A stretch of DNA of 64,000 nt from Gluconacetobacter azotocaptans (lineage in GTDB: Bacteria > Pseudomonadota > Alphaproteobacteria > Acetobacterales > Acetobacteraceae): the NCBI RefSeq assembly GCF_014174355.1, contig NZ_JABEQF010000006.1:186001-250000 (forward strand), in the 5' to 3' direction. The notes under the pieces are model-generated. The model saw only the letters and a program-made list of their open reading frames with translations. It was not told the origin of the DNA and ran no database searches. The position numbers were made by a program, and so were the translations under genes. Positions 10,011-20,901 of this stretch are shown here, in pieces; position 1 is the first letter of the stretch, and each line of letters starts with the position of its first letter.

Positions 10011-10092
10011 TTCCCTTATCCTGAAAAATGATCCCGGTGTGGTGGTGCGGCAGGCTCGCGCGTTCGTGCGCCGGGGAAATTGTCGGGGCCGC

Positions 10093-11595
10093 ATGTCCGA
10101 TTCGCCCCTTCGCCCCAACGTGGTCCTGGCGACCTGTTGCCTGAGCCTGCTGCTGGTGATGATGGACGTGACCATCGTCAACGTGGCCCTGCCGTCGATT
10201 CGCGCCGATCTGGGCGGGCGGTTCTCGACCCTGCAATGGGTTGTCGACGCCTATACGCTGGTGGTGGCCAGCCTGCTGGTGCTGGCGGGGTCCACCGCCG
10301 ACCGCATTGGCCGCCGGCGGGTCTTCGTGACGGGAATCGCGACCTTCTGCACGGGCTCGGTCCTGTGCGGCCTGGCGCCGTCCGCGCTGGCCCTGGTGCT
10401 GGCGCGGGGGTTCCAGGGGCTGGGGGGCGCCATGCTCAACCCGGTGGCGCTGTCGATCATCGCCAATGTCTTTACCGCCCCCGGCGCGCGGGCGCGGGCG
10501 ATCGGGATGTGGGGCGCCATGTCGGGCGTGGCGCTGGCGCTGGGGCCGCTGGCGGGCGGCGTGCTGACGACGTACGCGGGGTGGCGGGCGGTATTCTGGG
10601 TCAACGTGCCGGTCGGCCTGCTGGCGATCTGGCTCAGCCTGCGGTTCATCCCGGAATCCCGTGCCGTACGGGCGCGGGCGATCGACGTCCCGGCGCAGCT
10701 CCTGGTCGCGCTGACCCTGGCCGCCGTCACGGCCGCCCTGATCGAGGTGCGGGATTACGGCTGGGGGGCGCCGGCGATCGACGCGGGCCTGGTGCTGGCG
10801 GGGCTGGGCGTGGCGGCCCTAGTCGTGGTGGAACGGCGTCGCGCGCAGCCGCTGCTGGATGTCCGCTTCTTTCGCGCGCTGCCGTTTACCTGCGCGATCC
10901 TGATCGCGATCTGCGCCTTTGCGATCTTCAGCGCCTTCCTGTTCCTCAACACGCTGTACCTGCAGGACGTGCGGGGCCTGTCCCCCCTGCATGCCGGCCT
11001 GTGCACGCTGCCGTTCGCGCTGGGGGTCATGGTCTGCGCGCCGCTGTCGGGCCGGCTGGTGGCCGCGCGGGGCGCGCGCCTGCCGCTGCTGCTGTCGGCG
11101 GCGGGGCTGGGGGGCGGGGCGCTGCTGCTGACGGGGCTGGCCGATGCGACGCCGCTGGGCCTGCTGGCGGTGTCCTACGGGCTGTGCGGGTGTGGATTCG
11201 GCCTGTGCAACGCGCCCATCACCAATGCCGCGGTGTCGGGCATGCCGCGCGACCAGGCGGGGCTGGCCGCGGCCCTGGCCTCGACCAGCCGGCAGGTTGG
11301 GGCGCTGCTGGGGATCGCGGTGTCCGGCACAATGACGGCGTCGGCGATGGCCGGCGCGGGCATGGGGGCCGGCGGCGATCGGGTCGCCATGACCCTGCTG
11401 TCGCTGGCCAGCCATCGCGTCTGGTGGGGGGTGGTGGCCCTGGCCGGCTTCATTGCCTGGCTGGGCCTGCTGTCGACCGGTGCGCGGGCCCGCGCCAGCG
11501 TTCTGGCGGTTCGTGCGGTGCTGGAGAGCGGGGCACCCCCCGCCCGCGGCATCCGCCCCGGTCAGAGGACCGAGAGCACGCCCCCGTCCACATAA
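10093..11595 (+). CDS. MFS drug:H+ antiporter, DHA2 (EmrB/QacA) type, 14 TM
   Basis: Integral membrane transporter of 500 residues with about 14 hydrophobic segments. Family signatures are visible: DVTIVNVALPSI in helix 1, the loop motif GSTADRIGRRRVF between helices 2 and 3, and motif C-like GPLAGGVL in helix 5. This group exports drugs or metabolites using the proton gradient. The ATG at 10093 gives MSDSPLRPNVV. Its 3' end overlaps the convergent SDR gene by 34 bp. The substrate is unknown. Confidence 0.9.
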   Translation: MSDSPLRPNVVLATCCLSLLLVMMDVTIVNVALPSIRADLGGRFSTLQWVVDAYTLVVASLLVLAGSTADRIGRRRVFVTGIATFCTGSVLCGLAPSALALVLARGFQGLGGAMLNPVALSIIANVFTAPGARARAIGMWGAMSGVALALGPLAGGVLTTYAGWRAVFWVNVPVGLLAIWLSLRFIPESRAVRARAIDVPAQLLVALTLAAVTAALIEVRDYGWGAPAIDAGLVLAGLGVAALVVVERRRAQPLLDVRFFRALPFTCAILIAICAFAIFSAFLFLNTLYLQDVRGLSPLHAGLCTLPFALGVMVCAPLSGRLVAARGARLPLLLSAAGLGGGALLLTGLADATPLGLLAVSYGLCGCGFGLCNAPITNAAVSGMPRDQAGLAAALASTSRQVGALLGIAVSGTMTASAMAGAGMGAGGDRVAMTLLSLASHRVWWGVVALAGFIAWLGLLSTGARARASVLAVRAVLESGAPPARGIRPGQRTESTPPST

Positions 11596-12347
11596 AGCGT
11601 CTGCCCGTTGACGAAGGACGAGGCGTCGGAGGCCAGGAAGACGGCCGCCCCCTGCAATTCCTCGACCTTCCCCCAGCGGCCGGCGGGGGTCCGCTTCTTG
11701 AGCCAGGCGTTGAAGTCCGGGTCCTCGACCAGCGCACGGTTCAGCGGCGTCTCGAAATAGCCCGGCCCGATGGCGTTGATCTGCAGCCCGTGCCGCGCCC
11801 AGTCGGCGCACATGCCCTTGGTCAGGTTCTTCACCGCGCCCTTCGACGCTGTATAGGGGGCGATGCCCGGCCGGGCGAGTTCGCACTGCACGCTGCCGAT
11901 ATTGATGATCTTGCCCTCGCCGCGCGGGATCATGTGCCGGGCCACCGCCGTGCCGACATAGAAGACGCTGTCCAGGTTCGTGCGCATCAGTTCCGACCAG
12001 TCCTCGGCCGAAAAGCTGTCCAGCGGCGCGCGGCGCTGGATGCCCGCGTTGTTGACCAGGATGCGGATGGGGCCCGAGGCCTCTTCCAGCCGGCGCACGC
12101 CGTCCTCGACGGCCAGGCGGTCGGTCACGTCGAACGCGCTGGTCAGGATGGTGCGCTCCACCCCCTTCGGGGCCGCCTGGCGCAGCAGGGCGGCGGCGTC
12201 CTCCAGGCGGGCGGCGTCGCGGCCGTTCAGCACCACGCGCGCGCCGGCGTCGGCCAGGCCGGCGGCGATCGCCAGGCCGATGCCGCCGCTGGATCCCGTC
12301 ACCAGGGCCAGCCGTCCGGTCAGGTCGAAAAGGGCAAGAGAAGACAT
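11562..12347 (-). CDS. SDR oxidoreductase, gluconate 5-dehydrogenase-like
   Basis: Short-chain dehydrogenase of 261 residues. The cofactor motif TGSSGGIG lies near residue 17, NNAG in mid-protein, and the catalytic YTASK in the segment GIAPYTASKGAVKNLTKGMC. The lead sequence FDLTGRLALVTGSS and the end NGQTLYVDGGVLSVL match the IdnO/Gno group, which interconverts gluconate and 5-ketogluconate; this is a recognised activity of acetic acid bacteria. The start ATG at 12347 follows a weak GGAACC site. A LacI-type regulator is transcribed divergently and probably controls it. Confidence 0.85.
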   Translation of the reverse strand: MSSLALFDLTGRLALVTGSSGGIGLAIAAGLADAGARVVLNGRDAARLEDAAALLRQAAPKGVERTILTSAFDVTDRLAVEDGVRRLEEASGPIRILVNNAGIQRRAPLDSFSAEDWSELMRTNLDSVFYVGTAVARHMIPRGEGKIINIGSVQCELARPGIAPYTASKGAVKNLTKGMCADWARHGLQINAIGPGYFETPLNRALVEDPDFNAWLKKRTPAGRWGKVEELQGAAVFLASDASSFVNGQTLYVDGGVLSVL

Positions 12348-12506
12348 GTTGGGCGGTTCCCGTTCCTGTTCTTGATCTACCGGTCCGTATCGGGACAGGA
12401 ACATGGCGGCCTTGTCCATATTTCCGGCGTCCGTTTCGTCTGCCCCGGACTATAAGTTTCCGTGAACGATTCGACGCGGGCAGGCAGGGGGAGGGCGGGC
12501 CGGGGC

Positions 12507-13637
12507 ATGGCAGGCAGGACGCGGACAGGGGCCGGCGCGGCCGGACAGGCGATCGAAATTTCCGCCCTGTCCCCCGTGGCCGGGGCGCGGGCGCCCGGCG
12601 GGCGCCCCACCATCATGGATGTCTCGGCGCGCGCCGGGGTGTCGCGCATGACCGTGTCGCGCGCCCTGCGCGCGCCCCACCTGGTGCGCGAGGACACGCG
12701 CCGCGCCATCGAACGCGTGATCGCCGAACTGGGCTACGTGCCCGATCGGGCGGCGGAGGCCCTGTCCACCCGTCGCAGCGGATTCGTCGGCCTGGTGGTG
12801 CCTACCCTGACCAACACCAATTTCGCCGATGCCGCGCGGGGGCTGACGGAAGTCATCCGCCGCGAGGGATATGAGTTGCTGATCGGGTATACCGACTATG
12901 ATGAAAACGCAATGCTGCGCCATGTGCGCGACATGCTGGCCCGCCGGGCGGAGGCCCTGGTGCTGCCGGCGGGACCGCGCGGCCCCGCCCTGCGGGGCCT
13001 GCTGGCGGCGGAGACGATCCCCATCGTCCAGATGGCGGGGCTGGCCAGCCGGCCGGTAAACCGCATGGTCGGCTATTCGAATCGCGAGGCCGGGCGGATG
13101 GCCGCGCGGCACCTGATGGCGCTGGGCCACCGGCGGATCGGCGCGCTGGGGGCGGCGGGCGACGGGCTGTCCTGCGACCATCGGGGCGGCGAGCGCCTGG
13201 ACGGCTTCACCGAGGCGCTGCGCGAGGCCGGGCGGTCCGACGCGCTGGTGCTGCGCATGGGCAATCCGCCCGTCTCGTTCACCCACGGTGCGCAGGCCAT
13301 GGGCCATCTGCTGGACCAGGCCCCGGACCTGGAGGCGGTGTTCGCCGTGTCCGACCTGGTGGGCGTCGGCGCACTGATGGAATGCCACAGGCGCGGCGTG
13401 CGGGTGCCGGACGATGTGTCGCTGATCGGATTCGGCGGGTTCGAGGTGGGGCGGCAGATGGTGCCCGCCCTGACCACCGTCGCGGTCGATTTCCGCGCAT
13501 TGGGCGAGCGGACGGGGGGCATGGTGCTGGACCTGCTGGCCGGCCGGCCGGACGTGCCCCGGGTCGTCGACCTGGGCGTGACGCTGGTCGAGCGCGAGAC
13601 GACCGCTTTTCGTCCCGCGGCGTGCGCGCCCCCTTGA
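12507..13637 (+). CDS. LacI/GntR-family transcriptional repressor
   Basis: A regulator with an N-terminal LacI helix-turn-helix (TIMDVSARAGVSRMTVSRAL) and a periplasmic-binding-protein-like sugar domain. The C-terminal part resembles GntR gluconate repressors. The ATG at 12507 has GGGGGAGGG upstream; a GTG at 12462 would add 15 residues but has no ribosome site. It diverges from the gluconate dehydrogenase-like SDR, with 159 bp between. That gap contains CTACCGGTCCG near 12378, with the CCGG-centred core typical of GntR operators. Control of the SDR by gluconate or a ketogluconate is an inference. Confidence 0.87.
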   Translation: MAGRTRTGAGAAGQAIEISALSPVAGARAPGGRPTIMDVSARAGVSRMTVSRALRAPHLVREDTRRAIERVIAELGYVPDRAAEALSTRRSGFVGLVVPTLTNTNFADAARGLTEVIRREGYELLIGYTDYDENAMLRHVRDMLARRAEALVLPAGPRGPALRGLLAAETIPIVQMAGLASRPVNRMVGYSNREAGRMAARHLMALGHRRIGALGAAGDGLSCDHRGGERLDGFTEALREAGRSDALVLRMGNPPVSFTHGAQAMGHLLDQAPDLEAVFAVSDLVGVGALMECHRRGVRVPDDVSLIGFGGFEVGRQMVPALTTVAVDFRALGERTGGMVLDLLAGRPDVPRVVDLGVTLVERETTAFRPAACAPP

Positions 13638-13665
13638 CAGCCGGCCGGCCGGCCGGCCGGATAAC
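13634..13665 (+). promoter_or_regulatory. Possible atp operon promoter containing (CCGG)5
   Basis: TTGACA at 13634-13639 overlaps the LacI-family stop codon. It is followed by five tandem CCGG units (13641-13660) and then GATAAC at 13660-13665. The spacing of about 20 nt is longer than ideal, so the promoter call is weak; the tetranucleotide repeat itself is certain. Confidence 0.3.
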
Positions 13666-13778
13666 GATGTGGGCAATCGTCTCGGTTGCGTGACGCGGGG
13701 CAGCGTGCTAGACGCGCCGCCAGCGGCAACGGGTGCGTTCCGGGGCCTGCCGGCCTGCAGTGGCGACCAAGATCTGGG

Positions 13779-14375
13779 ATGGAAAAACCGACCGTGGTTT
13801 CGGGTGGAACGACAACAATACCGATCGCCTCCGTTGCCAATGGCCTGCCGGGTCGTTACGCAACGGCACTCTATGAACTGGCCGCCGACCGGTGGCTGCT
13901 GGACGAGGTTCTGCCGCAGGCCATTGCCCTGCGCCGACTGATCGACCGCAGCGCCGACTTCCGGGCCGTCCTGACCGACCGCACCCTGGACATCCGGGAT
14001 GGCACGCGTGCGGTGCTGACGGTGCTGGAAGCCCAGGGCTTCGGCGAGACCATTCGCAATTTCGTGGGCGTCATCGCCCGCAACCGCCGCCTGTCCCGTC
14101 TGGCCGACATCCTTGACGCGCTGTCGGCGATCGCCGCCGCCAAGCGCGGGGAAGAGGTGGCCGAGGTCGTTTCGGCCCAGCCCCTGACGGACTTGCAGCG
14201 CATCCAGCTTCAGAGCCGCCTCGCCGAGGCCGGCTATTCCAGGGTCAACATTCAGGAGCGTGTCGATGCGGCGCTGCTGGGCGGTCTGGTCGTGCGCGTC
14301 GGCGCGCGGCTGTACGATACCAGTCTCAGATCCCGCCTGACCCGCCTGCACCACGCCATGAAGGGAGCCGCGTGA
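13779..14375 (+). CDS. atpH: F1 ATP synthase delta subunit
   Basis: A protein of 198 residues; the delta (OSCP) subunit joins the F1 head to the peripheral stalk. The family opening [17 protein letters not shown] and the C-terminal segment [26 protein letters not shown] are both clear. The ATG at 13779 (MEKPTV) is preferred over an in-frame start at 13686. It heads the atpHAGDC operon, and atpA starts at its stop codon on a TGATG overlap. The F0 genes are not in this window, as expected for alphaproteobacteria where F0 and F1 are separate. Confidence 0.92.
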   Translation: MEKPTVVSGGTTTIPIASVANGLPGRYATALYELAADRWLLDEVLPQAIALRRLIDRSADFRAVLTDRTLDIRDGTRAVLTVLEAQGFGETIRNFVGVIARNRRLSRLADILDALSAIAAAKRGEEVAEVVSAQPLTDLQRIQLQSRLAEAGYSRVNIQERVDAALLGGLVVRVGARLYDTSLRSRLTRLHHAMKGAA

Positions 14376-15913
14376 TGGAAATCCGCCCCGCAGAGATTTC
14401 GGATATCCTCAAGCAGCAGATCGCCACGTTCGACACGCCTGTCGATATCGCCGAGACGGGAACGATCCTGTCGGTCGGCGACGGCATCGCCCGGGTCTAC
14501 GGGCTGCAGAACGTGCAGTCCGGCGAGATGGTCGAATTCCCGGCGACCGGCCAGCGCGGCATGGCGCTGAACCTTGAAAACGACAACGTCGGCGTCGTCA
14601 TCTTCGGCGATGACGCCGACATGCGCGAAGGCGACCCGGTGTCGCGCACCGGCGCGGTCGTCGAGGTGCCCACCGGCAAGGCCCTGCTGGGCCGCGTGGT
14701 CGACGGTCTGGGCAACCCGATCGACGGCAAGGGGCCGCTGGTCGGCGACGTCACCATGAAGCGCGCCGACGTCAAGGCGCCGGGCATCATGCCGCGCCAG
14801 TCGGTCAGCGAGCCGATGCAGACCGGCATCAAGGCCATCGACGCCCTGGTGCCGATCGGGCGCGGCCAGCGCGAACTGATCATCGGCGACCGCCAGACCG
14901 GCAAGACCGCCATCCTGATCGACACCATCGTCGCGCAGAAGTCGGTCAACGCGCTGGGCGACGACAAGAAGTCGCTGTACTGCATCTATGTCGCCATCGG
15001 GCAGAAGCGCTCGACGGTCGCGCAGCTGGTCCGCACGCTGGAGGAAGCCGGCGCGATGGAATATTCCATCGTCGTCGCCGCCACCGCCTCGGAACCCGCC
15101 CCGCTGCAGTACCTGGCCCCCTACGCCGCCTGCGCGATGGGCGAGTATTTCCGCGACAACGGCATGCACGCGCTGATCGTCTATGACGATCTGTCCAAGC
15201 AGGCCGTGGCCTATCGCCAGATGTCGCTGCTGCTGCGCCGTCCGCCGGGCCGCGAGGCCTATCCGGGCGACGTGTTCTTCCTGCATTCCCGTCTGCTGGA
15301 ACGCGCGGCCAAGATGTCGGACGCCTATGGCGCCGGCTCGCTGACCGCCCTGCCGGTCATCGAGACGCAGGCCGGCGACGTGTCCGCCTACATCCCGACC
15401 AACGTGATTTCGATCACCGACGGTCAGGTGTTCCTGGAGACCGACCTGTTCTACCGCGGCATCCGTCCGGCGGTGAACGTCGGCGGCTCGGTCTCGCGCG
15501 TCGGCTCCGCCGCGCAGATCAAGGCGATGAAGCAGGTGGCCGGCAAGATCAAGCTGGAGCTGGCGCAGTATCGCGAAATGGCCGCGTTCTCGCAGTTCGC
15601 CTCGGACCTCGATCCGGCGACGCAGAAGCAGCTGGCCCGCGGCGCGCGCCTGGTCGAGCTGCTGAAGCAGCCCGAGACCTCGCCCCTGGTGGTCGAGGAG
15701 CAGGTGGTCGTTCTGTTCGCGGGCACCCGCGGTTTCGTCGACGCCGTGCCGGTGGACAAGGTCATCGCCTACGAGCGTCAGTTGCTGGCCGAGATGCGCA
15801 CCGCCGGCAAGGAGATCCTGGCCTCGATCCGCACCGAGCGGCAGATCACCAAGGAAAACGAAGCCCGTCTGACCGAATTCCTGACGTCGTTCGGCCGTCA
15901 GTTCGCGGGCTGA
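14375..15913 (+). CDS. atpA: F1 ATP synthase alpha subunit
   Basis: Non-catalytic nucleotide-binding subunit of 512 residues. The Walker A motif GDRQTGKTA is near residue 170, the arginine-finger region is in the C-terminal part, and the signature [14 protein letters not shown] is present. The ATG at 14375 shares a base with the atpH stop and has AAGGGAG upstream. Together with atpD it forms the alpha3beta3 hexamer on the cytoplasmic face. Confidence 0.97.
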   Translation: MEIRPAEISDILKQQIATFDTPVDIAETGTILSVGDGIARVYGLQNVQSGEMVEFPATGQRGMALNLENDNVGVVIFGDDADMREGDPVSRTGAVVEVPTGKALLGRVVDGLGNPIDGKGPLVGDVTMKRADVKAPGIMPRQSVSEPMQTGIKAIDALVPIGRGQRELIIGDRQTGKTAILIDTIVAQKSVNALGDDKKSLYCIYVAIGQKRSTVAQLVRTLEEAGAMEYSIVVAATASEPAPLQYLAPYAACAMGEYFRDNGMHALIVYDDLSKQAVAYRQMSLLLRRPPGREAYPGDVFFLHSRLLERAAKMSDAYGAGSLTALPVIETQAGDVSAYIPTNVISITDGQVFLETDLFYRGIRPAVNVGGSVSRVGSAAQIKAMKQVAGKIKLELAQYREMAAFSQFASDLDPATQKQLARGARLVELLKQPETSPLVVEEQVVVLFAGTRGFVDAVPVDKVIAYERQLLAEMRTAGKEILASIRTERQITKENEARLTEFLTSFGRQFAG

Positions 15914-15929
15914 GGGACAACAGGCACCC

Positions 15930-16814
15930 ATGGCTTCCCTCAAGGAACTCCGCGCGCGGATCGGAAGCGTCAAATCGACGAAGAAGATCACCAGCGCCAT
16001 GAAGATGGTGGCAGCGGCCAAGCTGCGTCGGGCCCAGACCCGCGCCGAGGCCGCGCGCCCCTACGCCACGGCGATGCGCCGGATGCTGTCCGAACTCGGA
16101 CGCAGCACGAAGGGCCAGTCCGGCCAGCCGGTGCTGCTGACGGGAACGGGGAACGACAAGGTCCACCTGCTGGTCCCGATGACCAGCGACCGGGGCCTTG
16201 CGGGCGCCTTCAACGCCAATATCAACCGCGTGACGCGGAACCTGATCCGACGTCTGCAGGCCGAGGGCAAGACCGTTCGCCTTCTGCCGGTCGGGCGGAA
16301 GGGGCATGATTACCTCACGCGCGAATTCGCGGACCTGATCGTCGATCACATCCATGGTTCGGGCGGCAAGGAAATCCCGTTCTCGGCCGCGGCCGAACTG
16401 GGCGAGGCGATCACCAGCCGGCTGGAAAAGGGCGAATTCGACGTCTGCACGGTGATCTACAACCGCTTCAACAACGTCATGTCCCAGACGCCGACCGAGT
16501 TGCAGCTGATCCCGCTGGCGATGCCGGAGAACGACGACGTCGCCGCCGCGCCGGACGCCCCGGTCTACGAATTCGAGCCCGGCGAGGAAGAACTGCTGTC
16601 CCGCCTGCTGCCGCGCAACCTCCAGGTCCAGCTCTATGCGACCATGCTGGAGAGCGCGGCCGGCGAGCAGGGCGCACGCATGACCGCGATGGACAGCGCC
16701 ACGCGCAACGCCGGCAAGGCCATCGACCGCCTGACACTGACGTACAACCGTACCCGTCAGACCAACATCACCAACGAACTGATCGAGATCATCTCGGGCG
16801 CCCAGGCTGTCTGA
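15930..16814 (+). CDS. atpG: F1 ATP synthase gamma subunit
   Basis: Central rotor shaft of 294 residues. The N-terminal helix MASLKELRARIGSVKSTKKI and the C-terminal helix ending ITNELIEIISGAQAV are the two coiled-coil strands that rotate inside alpha3beta3. It follows atpA by 16 bp and precedes atpD by 30 bp. Confidence 0.97.
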   Translation: MASLKELRARIGSVKSTKKITSAMKMVAAAKLRRAQTRAEAARPYATAMRRMLSELGRSTKGQSGQPVLLTGTGNDKVHLLVPMTSDRGLAGAFNANINRVTRNLIRRLQAEGKTVRLLPVGRKGHDYLTREFADLIVDHIHGSGGKEIPFSAAAELGEAITSRLEKGEFDVCTVIYNRFNNVMSQTPTELQLIPLAMPENDDVAAAPDAPVYEFEPGEEELLSRLLPRNLQVQLYATMLESAAGEQGARMTAMDSATRNAGKAIDRLTLTYNRTRQTNITNELIEIISGAQAV

Positions 16815-18326
<1,512 letters not shown>

Positions 18327-18357
18327 ACGGTCGGATCCGGCGCAAGGAAGACAGCCC

Positions 18358-18771
18358 ATGCCGATTGAGGTCGAGATCGTCAGCCCCGAGAAAGTCCTGT
18401 TCTCGCGTGCTGTCGATATGGCGGTAATGCCGGGCCTGGAGGGCGATATCGCCGCCATGCCCGACCACGCGCCGATGATGCTGCTGCTGCGTGGCGGCGT
18501 GGTGGAACTGTATCAGGACGGGTCGGTGACCGACCGCTTCTTCGTGGCCGGCGGTTTCGCCGACATGACGGCGACGCGCTGCACCATCCTGGCCGACCAG
18601 GCGACGGCGCTGTCCGACCTGTCGGTCGATGCGGCCCAGACCCGCCTGACGGCGCTGGAGGCCTCGTACGAGGCCGCCGACAAGATGAACGTGCCGGCGC
18701 TGGACCTGCTGATGGAAAAGATGCAATCCGCCCGCGCCGAGATCGAGGCCGCCGGCGGCCCGGCCGCCTGA
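18358..18771 (+). CDS. atpC: F1 ATP synthase epsilon subunit
   Basis: A protein of 137 residues with the epsilon beta-sandwich (MPIEVEIVSPEKVLF, LEGDIAAMPDHAPMM) and a C-terminal helical pair that can brake rotation. It is the last gene of atpHAGDC and is followed at once by a strong terminator. Confidence 0.95.
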   Translation: MPIEVEIVSPEKVLFSRAVDMAVMPGLEGDIAAMPDHAPMMLLLRGGVVELYQDGSVTDRFFVAGGFADMTATRCTILADQATALSDLSVDAAQTRLTALEASYEAADKMNVPALDLLMEKMQSARAEIEAAGGPAA

Positions 18772-18800
18772 GCGGGCCGACGGCGATCCGGACGACTGGA

Positions 18801-18826
18801 ACAGCACCCCTCGGGGTGCTGTTTTC
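18801..18826 (+). terminator. Terminator of the atp operon
   Basis: A perfect 10-bp stem (ACAGCACCCC/GGGGTGCTGT) with a 2-nt spacer is followed by TTTT, 30 bp after the atpC stop. Confidence 0.9.
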
Positions 18827-18840
18827 GTATGTAGAAGTAA

Positions 18841-18957
18841 GGTCGGGCTCTGCCGGAACCCGGCAAGGGCCTCGGCCCTTGCATCCCATTCGTTTATAAA
18901 GTCCTGGGTTTCCAAAGGGCTAGGCCCTTTGGTGGGGCAAGGGCAAAGCCCTTGCCT
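18841..18957 (-). repeat. Dispersed multi-hairpin repeat, copy 2 (inverted)
   Basis: Read on the minus strand, it has GGCAAGGGC/GCCCTTGCC, then CCAAAGGGC-NNN-GCCCTTTGG with AAACCC, then GCAAGGGCC/GGCCCTTGC, then GGCAGAGCCCGA. The order and core words match the element at 8575-8698. It sits between the atp terminator and the 3' end of queF. Confidence 0.75.
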
Positions 18958-18962
18958 TACCC

Positions 18963-19442
18963 TCATCCCCGTCCGCGATAGCCGGGCACATCCTGGGGCG
19001 GAATCCACACCCCCTGGGGCGGCTCGCCGCTCTGCCAGAACACGTCGATGGGCATGCCGCCGCGCGGATACCAGTAGGCGCCGATGCGCAGCCACACCGG
19101 CGACAGCAGGTCGACCAGCGTGGTCGCGATCTGGACCGAACACGATTCGTGGAACGCGCCGTGGTTGCGGAAGCTGGTCAGGAACAGCTTCAGCGACTTG
19201 CTTTCGACGATCCACTGGTCGGGGACGTAGTCGATGACCAGATGCGCGAAATCGGGCTGGCCGGTCACGGGGCAGAGCGAGGTGAATTCCGGCGCGGTAA
19301 AGCGGACCAGATAGCGGCGGTCGGGATAGGGGGCGGGAACGCGCTCCAGCGTCGCCTCTTCGGGGCTGGCGGGCTGGGTCGTGGCCTGTCCAAGCTGGGT
19401 CAGCGTCTGGCTGCCGTCATCCGGGCGGGGGGGTGCGCTCAC
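18963..19442 (-). CDS. queF: NADPH-dependent 7-cyano-7-deazaguanine reductase
   Basis: Single-domain (YkvM-type) QueF of 159 residues that reduces preQ0 to preQ1 in queuosine biosynthesis. The active-site Cys57 is in [14 protein letters not shown], with the substrate-binding Glu in the segment [17 protein letters not shown]. An unstructured N-terminal stretch of about 35 residues precedes the T-fold. The start is GTG at 19442 with AAAGGAC upstream. The gene is convergent with the atp operon. Confidence 0.93.
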   Translation of the reverse strand: MSAPPRPDDGSQTLTQLGQATTQPASPEEATLERVPAPYPDRRYLVRFTAPEFTSLCPVTGQPDFAHLVIDYVPDQWIVESKSLKLFLTSFRNHGAFHESCSVQIATTLVDLLSPVWLRIGAYWYPRGGMPIDVFWQSGEPPQGVWIPPQDVPGYRGRG

Positions 19443-19585
19443 GTCGCGTGTCCTTTGTTGCCGAGGGGCGGCAGGGCCGCCATGTCCGGACCGGGTGATG
19501 TCAGAGCGGCGTTCCCGCCGTCAAGCGGCAGTTTTTCGCCCGCCAGAGCCTTCGCGCCGGTATCGGGCCATGATAACAGGACGAC

Positions 19586-20767
19586 ATGGCACGCGCATCC
19601 TCAGCGGGTTTCCCCGATCCTGTCCTCATTACCACCACCGATGAACTGACGGCCGTCGTCGACAGGCTGCGGCAGGAGCCCTTCGTCACCATCGACACGG
19701 AATTCGTGCGCGAACGGACGTACTGGCCCGAACTGTGCCTGGTGCAGCTGGCCGGCCGGGACGAGGTGGTGGTGGTCGATACCTGCGCCCCGGACCTCGA
19801 CCTGACGTCGCTGGGCGTGCTGCTGGACGACGCGCAGGTGGTCAAGGTCTTCCATGCCGCCCGGCAGGATCTGGAGATCTTCCTGCATATCTTCGGCCGT
19901 CTGCCCGCGGCGCTGTTCGATACGCAGGTGGCGGCGATGGTCGCCGGCTTCGGCGACCAGGTGGGGTACGACAATCTGGTCGCCTCGCTGGTGGGCGCGC
20001 ATATCGACAAGGCGCACCGGTTTTCGGACTGGTCGGCGCGGCCGCTGTCCGCCGCCCAGATCAACTACGCCGCCGCCGACGTCACCTACCTGCGCACCGT
20101 CTACGAACTGCTGCTGGACCGTCTGGAGCGGGAAGGCCGGATGGGGTGGGTGTCCGCCGAACTGGCGGTGCTGTCCGACCCCGCGACGTTCCGCCCGGAC
20201 CCCGAGACCCTGTGGGAAAGGATGCGGCCCCGGACGTCGAACCGGCGCATGCTGGGTACCCTGCGCGCGATCACCGCGTGGCGCGAGCGCGAAGCCCAGC
20301 GGGTGAACGTGCCGCGCCAGCGCCTGCTGAAGGACGAAAGCCTGCTGGAAATCGCCGCGACGGCGCCCGCCGACGCCGACGCCCTGGCGCGCATCCGCGG
20401 CGTGTCGCGCGGCTTCGCCGAGGGCCGCAGCGGCGCCGGCCTGCTGGAGGCCGTGGCCGCCGCCCGGGCGCTGCCCGACGCGGCCCTGCCGCGCCAGGCC
20501 CGGGGCAAGGACGGCCCCCGGCCGTCGCCCGCGCTGGTGGCGTTGCTGAAGGTGCTGCTGGCTGCGTGCTGCGAACAGCATGACGTGGCCCCCCGCCTGG
20601 TGGCCTCGTCCGAGGATCTGGACCGCCTGGCGCTGGAGGCCGAACCCGACCTGCCGCTGATGACCGGCTGGCGCCGGGAGGTCTTCGGCGAGGACGCGCT
20701 GGCGCTGAAGGCCGGGCAGATGTTGCTGGGCGTCGATGGCAGCCGTGTGAAACGCATTCGCCCCTGA
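19586..20767 (+). CDS. rnd: Ribonuclease D
   Basis: 3'-5' exoribonuclease of 393 residues acting in tRNA 3'-end processing. The DEDD catalytic set is visible: TIDTEFVRE (ExoI), FHAARQDLEIF (ExoII) and NYAAADVTYL (ExoIII with Tyr). An HRDC domain follows near residues 205-285 (MRPRTSNRRMLGTLRAITAWRE). It is divergent from queF. Confidence 0.95.
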   Translation: MARASSAGFPDPVLITTTDELTAVVDRLRQEPFVTIDTEFVRERTYWPELCLVQLAGRDEVVVVDTCAPDLDLTSLGVLLDDAQVVKVFHAARQDLEIFLHIFGRLPAALFDTQVAAMVAGFGDQVGYDNLVASLVGAHIDKAHRFSDWSARPLSAAQINYAAADVTYLRTVYELLLDRLEREGRMGWVSAELAVLSDPATFRPDPETLWERMRPRTSNRRMLGTLRAITAWREREAQRVNVPRQRLLKDESLLEIAATAPADADALARIRGVSRGFAEGRSGAGLLEAVAAARALPDAALPRQARGKDGPRPSPALVALLKVLLAACCEQHDVAPRLVASSEDLDRLALEAEPDLPLMTGWRREVFGEDALALKAGQMLLGVDGSRVKRIRP

Positions 20768-20816
20768 CGATCCGCACACCGGTTTTACCGGGGTTGTGAA
20801 CAGGTTATGCCCAGCC

Positions 20817-20859
20817 TTGTCCACAAGATTTTGTGGTCGAATAGTTGAGTCGACCACAA
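20817..20859 (+). promoter_or_regulatory. gcrA upstream control region: DnaA-like box and 10-bp inverted repeat
   Basis: TTGTCCACA at 20817-20825 differs from the DnaA box TTATCCACA at one base. TTGTGGTCGA at 20831-20840 and TCGACCACAA at 20850-20859 form a perfect inverted repeat with a 9-nt spacer. A GANTC site (GAGTC, 20847-20851), the CcrM methylation target, overlaps the right arm. Confidence 0.5.
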
Positions 20860-20901
20860 GATAAGCCTAATTTCCGCTTATTCTTCGTCAGGAGAGGCGG
20901 C

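Noticed and set aside
13641-13660. (CCGG)5 as a CRISPR or transposon end
   Set aside because: It is a single simple tandem repeat with no spacers, no matching second end and no cas or transposase gene nearby.
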